DNA of 50,547 nucleotides from a virus. The notes under the pieces are model-generated. The model worked only from the letters and a program-made list of their open reading frames with translations. It did no database searches and was not told where the DNA came from. The position numbers and the translations under genes are program-made. The stretch is from positions 1 to 50,547 of the IMG/VR virus record IMGVR_UViG_3300044714_000169; one strand, written 5' to 3'. Shown here one piece after another: positions 45,886 through 50,547 of this stretch. How positions within the stretch are numbered: the first letter of the stretch is position 1; every line of letters begins with the position of its first letter.

Positions 45886-46227
45886 TTACGGGTACGTTGT
45901 ACCCTTTTTTACCTGAACATGTATATGTTCGTTGTCAGTTCCGGGAGATTCGAGAAAGCCGTAGAAGCGATCCCATCCGAGAGTTGACATTAAGTTAGCC
46001 AACACCCCCGACTTCTGATCCGGGGTAAAGTTGTGTGTACGGATATCGTAGGCTTCACCTCGGTGGTGAGGGTCAGCTGGCCCCGAGTGTTCCCCGTCGC
46101 AGGCGGATGTGATTACTAAATCCAAAGCTAACCTCTCCGCGCATTGTTGAATCGCCGAGAGGATGACGAATCCCCCCGGCGCGATCACTGTAAATAACAC
46201 CCCCGGCTTTACGGTAACCAAATTCAT
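45886..46227 (-). CDS. Endolysin, peptidase M15-like
   Basis: A 113-aa protein with GGAGG before ATG 46227. It has the D,D- or L,D-peptidase pattern of the M15 family: DPHHRGEAYDIR (His and Asp zinc ligands) and DNEHIHVQV (Glu and final His). It would cut peptidoglycan peptide bridges at lysis. The short length means a single catalytic domain with no cell-wall-binding domain and no signal peptide, so it needs the holin for release. Confidence 0.8.
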   Translation of the reverse strand: MNLVTVKPGVLFTVIAPGGFVILSAIQQCAERLALDLVITSACDGEHSGPADPHHRGEAYDIRTHNFTPDQKSGVLANLMSTLGWDRFYGFLESPGTDNEHIHVQVKKGTTYP

Positions 46228-46475
46228 CCTTTACCTCCCGAATGATCCGGCTCCTCCGCAGCGACAAACTCCTTCTGAGCGTGGGAGACCAAATTTGATG
46301 GGAACGGCTTCGGTTGGTTACCTTCATACTCAGGCTGACTAACCGTATTTGGTGCAACTTTCCCCCATTTACCAGATTGATGACTATTAGCGTGGTTGAC
46401 TAGATTCGGAGCCAACGAGCTAGCGATCGGCTCACTTCCATCACCGTGGATCGGTTTCATTCCCACTTTGCTCAC
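46224..46475 (-). CDS. Small unknown late protein, 83 aa
   Basis: A hydrophilic protein (KPIHGDGSEPIASSLAPNLV) rich in Asn, Ser, His and Pro, with two related stretches (APNLVNHANSH; PSNLVSHAQKE) suggesting an internal repeat. GTG 46475 lies only one base after AAGGAG, so ATG 46460 or GTG 46466 may be the real start. Its stop overlaps the endolysin ATG. Function unknown. Confidence 0.4.
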   Translation of the reverse strand: MSKVGMKPIHGDGSEPIASSLAPNLVNHANSHQSGKWGKVAPNTVSQPEYEGNQPKPFPSNLVSHAQKEFVAAEEPDHSGGKG

Positions 46476-46860
46476 ACTCCTTCACTGCCTTTTCATAGGC
46501 GTCTGCGTACTCTGACCAGTTTATATCGAGCAGCCGAGACATCTGCCACTCACTAGCGAGAGCATCGTTATGTTGGTTTTGGAGAACTGATCCGGGGTAG
46601 CCGGAAAAGCTATCCGGGTTGTTTTCTAATTCAGGGTGTTGCTGACTGAAGATCTGATCTTTGTCGACATCTTCGGTGGTAATTCCACCGTACCGACAGA
46701 GCACCGCCTCATCCATCTCGTGGCGTAAGAGTAGGAAGTTGAAGTAATAATCTTTCAAATCGACACAGCGGATTATCAAATCATCCCCCTCAAACTTCCA
46801 ATCACCAGGTTCGCCCAGTCGAGCTTCACTGGCAGGAATCGTTTCCAAAATTATCCTCAT
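46441..46860 (-). CDS. Late protein with HExxE-type motif
   Basis: A 139-aa protein with AAGGGAG before ATG 46860, directly after the giant virion gene. FLLLRHEMDEAVLCRYGGIT resembles a phage/prophage family with an HExxEA-like motif, which might bind metal. The rest is acidic and ends in a charged helical part. It may act on peptidoglycan or be structural; function unknown. Confidence 0.5.
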   Translation of the reverse strand: MRIILETIPASEARLGEPGDWKFEGDDLIIRCVDLKDYYFNFLLLRHEMDEAVLCRYGGITTEDVDKDQIFSQQHPELENNPDSFSGYPGSVLQNQHNDALASEWQMSRLLDINWSEYADAYEKAVKECEQSGNETDPR

Positions 46861-49800
46861 TGGACTCCCTTCTCCTTCCCCAACCCCAACTCAAATTTAA
46901 TTTGTTCCTCCATATCGCGGTCGGGAGTCTCCTTCATCGGCTTAAAGCCGAGCACTTTCAGTAGCGCAGGGGTTGGGTGACCGTCGTCGGTGAACGGTTC
47001 TTCCCCCGACTGTAACACCGACTCGATGTTTCGAGCCTCGATCCCAGCCGGGAAGAAATCCATCGGGTATTCAAGCACGCGTTTCCGCGCCGCTCTTCCA
47101 TCCGGAGTTTCCTCCCAAGCTTTACCCAGATCAAGAACAAACTGCGCGTGCGGACTCAATCCATACCCAGCTGGGGAGACAAAAAACCACTTGGAAGCAT
47201 CCGCTCCAATCCCGTTCATCGCGCTGACGGATGCGTAATTCGTCGCCGCCCACAGCGCCAGAGTCTTCGTCGCCTGTTGGGGATATTCTGCGAATTTGGT
47301 AGAACCCCTCCTTAAGAAGTCGAGATAGTTCATCGGCCACATGCCGAACTGTCCGAAGATTCTCCCCGCGCCCGTTCGTAACAGTGTAGGTTGCATACCC
47401 CGCCTGTACGGCCACAAAGTAATATCGGTCATCTCGAGAGCGATTTGCTTTGCTGCCTCCTGGGGGGCGGTAGTATGAATTAAGTCGACCATCCGATTCG
47501 CTACCGCCTTGTCGTTGAACCATAAATGGGTGCGATCCTTTATCAGTTCATCGAGAGTAATCTTTCCAGATTTATAGTCTGTAATCCCGTCGAGTGCGTC
47601 AAGATACTCCCCATAAAACCCAACAGCTCGTCCGACATTATGTCCACCACGTGAAGGAGATAGTAATTTTTGGGCCAGTTTGGTGATTCGATCTGTGCTA
47701 GCACCAGGTGGTAGTTCGGAGAAGATATCTCCATAAAGGTCTCCCATATTCTTTCTGCCCAGCAAAGCTCCCGACTCTTCCGCTAGCTTAAACCCGTTCT
47801 GGGCGAAGTAGGTCAGGCCACGCATAAACCGAGAAGGTCCCAACACCGGCATGGTGGTTGTAAACACTTGAAGCGCATCTCTCACCGGAATGCTGGCGCG
47901 GAGCCCCAAGCCGGCGGCATACGACCAAACCAGCAGCTTGTTGATGATCGCGCCCGGGTACTGGAACTCAGTCGGCAGCTGAGCCCAGTCTGGGAGAGTT
48001 TTATTCATCTGCTTGGCTCTCTCTCCCAAAAAACGTTGGAAATCTGACACCGACTGTTTCATCACCTGACTTGTAACATCAGGTATGCCAGACATATAAC
48101 GAAGATAGTTATCAAGAGGATACCGCATGTTTCCAAGAATGTAGCTCCCGTCTCTCGACTTCTTATCAACAAGACTCCTCAATTCTCTCATCGGCTTTTC
48201 CAACTTCTGCATTCGAGCTTCGCGGATGAGGGTATCCATAAAACTACCTAGGTGTCGGTTTTTCGGATCTAGCTTTCCCGTCGCCATCAACCGCTCGAAG
48301 GTTGACATGTCACGGAGTTCTTTACGAGTTCCACCGCTATAGACCATCTCGGTGTTGTAGTTGTGACCGCGCAAACGGGGTAATTCATCGCGCAGGTAGT
48401 TAAACGGGTTGATCCCGGTACGGTCACGGAATTCCTGCATCCAGTTGTTCAGCCCGGCGACTTTATTTAAATCTTCATCGTTCAGTTTTAACTTCTCCCC
48501 CATCTGCTTCCAATAACGGGGTTCGGTCATCAAGACTTCCATATAATCGTATTGCTTTTTGCCAGCGCCTTCCAACAACCCAGCCGCTTTGTCGTAGAGA
48601 TCGTGAGCTTCAGTTTCATACGCTCGATCAGCCTCCGACAGGTCCTTCCAACGATCGAAGATCGGCAAATTACGTCCTGCCTTCGACAACGCCGCGTTAA
48701 CCCGCGAATCCAAGTCCGCTACCCATGGTTGCATCGGGCGGAACAACCCTGAGATCGCTGTCCAACCTTTCCAGCGGGTGTCAGGCGGAGTATCCATCGG
48801 GCCTGGATCCTTTACCGCAGACCCACCGCGCGGAGTGAAGGGTCCCCTGATCCCCCTCATCTCCGCTTCGGTGGAGATCGACGGTGCGATGGAACTACCG
48901 TCGGAGTCGTGGATAATAGTAGCTAAATCCTCAAACGCTGACGCCATCTGAATTTTACCGTCAGTTCCCATCACCTTCCAGACGTTGGTTTCGGGGTCAT
49001 GCCAAGCGTCGGATAACATGTTTTTGATCTGATCCCGCATTTCAAATGTGCGGGCGTCGGAGCTGCGTAACAGAAGATCCTTCATCTTCCGTTGAACCAC
49101 CCTCGCGGGAGCGTACCAATCGGAACCGCGGGCGGCGGTTAACAACGAGTCAGCAACGTTATTAACCATCTTTAAAACCGTTTCGGTGGAGGTATCGAGT
49201 GCGACGATTCGAGAAAGGTATTCGTTGTTACCGGTCCTGATTGCTGATGCCGCATGAACAAACGCTTCCTCGTTTAACATCCCATCCGGCAAATCTTTAT
49301 AAGCTCCCAACCCCTTCAACTCCTGCCCAATCTCAAACATCGTACCGAAGTTTTCGGGGGTAATTGAATCGTGGTAGCCTTGGATGATCGGAGTCCCATC
49401 GGTAATATGAAACTTATCAACGTGAAGGTTTTCATGATAAACATGCATCCGATCGATCCCGGGGCTGTAAACGATTGCGGGGACACCTTTCGGCCCCCCA
49501 AACTCAGGAAGATCTTTAACAAACTTATCGGTATCTCCCGGATCCAACACAAACGCTTCAACACCCGGACTCGAAAGGTCTTGCAACCGTTCGTTGGAAG
49601 TCTTTAACGCAACTCTTCGTTGGGTTTGTCCAATTTCGAAACTGTCGAAGAGGATGGTTTCTAACCCGTTTTTCCCCATTCTTACATGAACTGATTCCGA
49701 GTCAGGGATTCGAATATCCGCGATCGGTTGGAGTTTATTTCCAATCCCCAATTCCTCAAACCGACCTTTTGGTGGTTCCTTCGCGACGATCTCTTCGAGC

Positions 49801-50547
49801 CGATTCTTCTCGATCTCGTGTTCGCGACCGGTAACTTCAGGAGTTAGATCCTCACCCAATTCAGGCTCTCGGATCCATTCAACTGGAATCACATCCTTCA
49901 GATCCCAGTTCGATAACTGTTGAGCAATCGTTTCCTTCGACTTCATGGGGGTGGCTGGATCCCACAATTTATCGATCTGCTGAACCACCTGTTGACGAGC
50001 TCCTTTGGAAAGCGGATAATTTTCCTCATCCAACAGTTCAAACGACTTGGCCTGTAAATCGGCGTACGAAGGTCGCTTTGGCTGCGCTGATTCAACCACT
50101 ACGCTGTCGCTAGTTGCCGGATCCGCTTTAACGTTTGAAAGCGTGAGATCCGCAGCCACCGCGGGCGCATGATTCTCCTCCGTCCGAATTACCTTAGCGC
50201 CTTTAAAACTTTCTTCGGTCTCGTTAGCGATCGTCCCCATAAACTTCTGAGCATCCGACCAACTATCGGGGTGGAAGTGAATTCCCTCTACCTTCCCTCC
50301 GGTCTTAAGATATGACTGTACCTCGCGAAGAGCCTTCCCCTCCGCGCCTGAACCGACCTTGACAATTTGTGGTGCTCCGCTAGCGTCGGTGAGGAGAACA
50401 TTAACGCCTTTAATGTTGGGGTTTTCCTGAACGACTTTCGGGCGAGGTTCAGAAGCAACCGCTTTAGCGCTTTTGTTGATTTCCTCCGCGACCGCATGAT
50501 CGATTTCAGGGGGAGCCTCTCCTTCCATTGCTCTGGCTACGATTTTA
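46857..50547 (-). CDS. Giant internal virion protein (gp16-like), remainder, with HExxH motif
   Basis: This holds residues 223-1445 of the gene that starts at 774 across the circle junction; the apparent start at 50528 is an internal Met. A zinc-metallopeptidase-type motif, YHENLHVDKFH (HExxH), lies near full-length residues 585-595 (about 49420-49436). The C-terminal half is a long helical region with hydrophobic patches such as KLLVWSYAAGLGLRASIPV, as expected for an ejected internal core or channel protein. The stop at 46857 is followed at once by the next late gene. Presence in the virion and DNA-ejection function are inferred from position and size. Protease activity is suggested only by the motif, since I could not identify the third zinc ligand. 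Confidence 0.8.
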   Translation of the reverse strand, partial: KIVARAMEGEAPPEIDHAVAEEINKSAKAVASEPRPKVVQENPNIKGVNVLLTDASGAPQIVKVGSGAEGKALREVQSYLKTGGKVEGIHFHPDSWSDAQKFMGTIANETEESFKGAKVIRTEENHAPAVAADLTLSNVKADPATSDSVVVESAQPKRPSYADLQAKSFELLDEENYPLSKGARQQVVQQIDKLWDPATPMKSKETIAQQLSNWDLKDVIPVEWIREPELGEDLTPEVTGREHEIEKNRLEEIVAKEPPKGRFEELGIGNKLQPIADIRIPDSESVHVRMGKNGLETILFDSFEIGQTQRRVALKTSNERLQDLSSPGVEAFVLDPGDTDKFVKDLPEFGGPKGVPAIVYSPGIDRMHVYHENLHVDKFHITDGTPIIQGYHDSITPENFGTMFEIGQELKGLGAYKDLPDGMLNEEAFVHAASAIRTGNNEYLSRIVALDTSTETVLKMVNNVADSLLTAARGSDWYAPARVVQRKMKDLLLRSSDARTFEMRDQIKNMLSDAWHDPETNVWKVMGTDGKIQMASAFEDLATIIHDSDGSSIAPSISTEAEMRGIRGPFTPRGGSAVKDPGPMDTPPDTRWKGWTAISGLFRPMQPWVADLDSRVNAALSKAGRNLPIFDRWKDLSEADRAYETEAHDLYDKAAGLLEGAGKKQYDYMEVLMTEPRYWKQMGEKLKLNDEDLNKVAGLNNWMQEFRDRTGINPFNYLRDELPRLRGHNYNTEMVYSGGTRKELRDMSTFERLMATGKLDPKNRHLGSFMDTLIREARMQKLEKPMRELRSLVDKKSRDGSYILGNMRYPLDNYLRYMSGIPDVTSQVMKQSVSDFQRFLGERAKQMNKTLPDWAQLPTEFQYPGAIINKLLVWSYAAGLGLRASIPVRDALQVFTTTMPVLGPSRFMRGLTYFAQNGFKLAEESGALLGRKNMGDLYGDIFSELPPGASTDRITKLAQKLLSPSRGGHNVGRAVGFYGEYLDALDGITDYKSGKITLDELIKDRTHLWFNDKAVANRMVDLIHTTAPQEAAKQIALEMTDITLWPYRRGMQPTLLRTGAGRIFGQFGMWPMNYLDFLRRGSTKFAEYPQQATKTLALWAATNYASVSAMNGIGADASKWFFVSPAGYGLSPHAQFVLDLGKAWEETPDGRAARKRVLEYPMDFFPAGIEARNIESVLQSGEEPFTDDGHPTPALLKVLGFKPMKETPDRDMEEQIKFELGLGKEKGVQ
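50421..50547. repeat. Terminal direct repeat, right copy (assembly overlap)
   Basis: Exact copy of bases 1-127. One copy should be removed before circularising. It lies wholly inside the coding sequence of the gp16-like internal virion protein. Confidence 0.93.

Noticed and set aside
1-50547. tRNA genes, CRISPR arrays, integrase, C1-type repressor
   Set aside because: I looked for tRNA cloverleaves, regularly spaced repeats and recombinase motifs and recognised none; absence by eye is not proof.
50421-50547. Physical direct terminal repeat as in T7
   Set aside because: The exact 127-base length and mid-gene position fit an assembly overlap better than a packaging-generated repeat.

Overview
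The window is a complete tailed-phage genome assembled as a circle. The first 127 bases are repeated exactly as the last 127 (1-127 = 50421-50547), so the unit genome is about 50,420 bp, and one large virion gene is split by the artificial ends. The head and tail genes (portal, a Mu gpT/HK97-like capsid protein, tail tubular A/B-like proteins, and T7 gp14/gp15/gp16-like internal proteins) point to a podovirus-like particle. No integrase, lysogeny repressor, RNA polymerase, tRNA or CRISPR array was recognised. The host is unknown. The secreted, Ser/Thr/Gly-rich, Ig-like style of the tail proteins resembles proteins of soil Acidobacteriota, but that is only an impression.

Layout: two divergent transcription units start from a control region at 22.14-22.62 kb. 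The late unit runs leftward on the minus strand from 22.1 kb through position 1 and, across the circle junction, from 50.4 kb to 43.58 kb. Its order is: Ig-like small protein, TerS-like, small membrane protein, TerL, 61-aa ORF, portal, scaffold-like, capsid decoration, major capsid, several small head/tail genes, a run of proteins with Sec signal peptides including a 1,620-aa tailspike, tail tubular A/B-like, Ig-like tail protein, GNAT-like protein, three internal virion proteins, then an M15 endolysin, a PurD-like ATP-grasp enzyme, a holin-like protein and a lipoprotein. The early/replication unit runs rightward on the plus strand from 22.62 to 43.63 kb. Small unknown early genes come first, then an accessory block (27.05-30.69 kb) bounded by a strong terminator and a promoter. 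After that come a Cas4/RecB-like nuclease, a Sak4-like ATPase with a DUF669-like partner, DNA polymerase A, a DUF3987-like helicase/primase candidate, HTH proteins and a GroES-like cochaperonin.

Among the replication genes lies a full set for 7-deazaguanine: folE, queD, queE and queC make preQ0, and a DpdA-like transglycosylase could insert it into DNA. The phage therefore probably modifies its own guanines.

The most unusual things seen are these. (1) The Sak4-like ATPase appears circularly permuted, with Walker B at the N terminus and Walker A near the C terminus. (2) Five sigma70-type promoters, four rightward and one leftward, share the exact architecture CCACTGG-N3-TTG(A/C)NN-N17-TATAAT. 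(3) Three nearby late genes encode virion-type proteins with Sec signal peptides. (4) A long hairpin leader lies at 23.47-23.61 kb. (5) Several very small genes with good ribosome binding sites are present, including an RMF/CrpP-like 49-aa protein and a 16-aa lysine-rich peptide.
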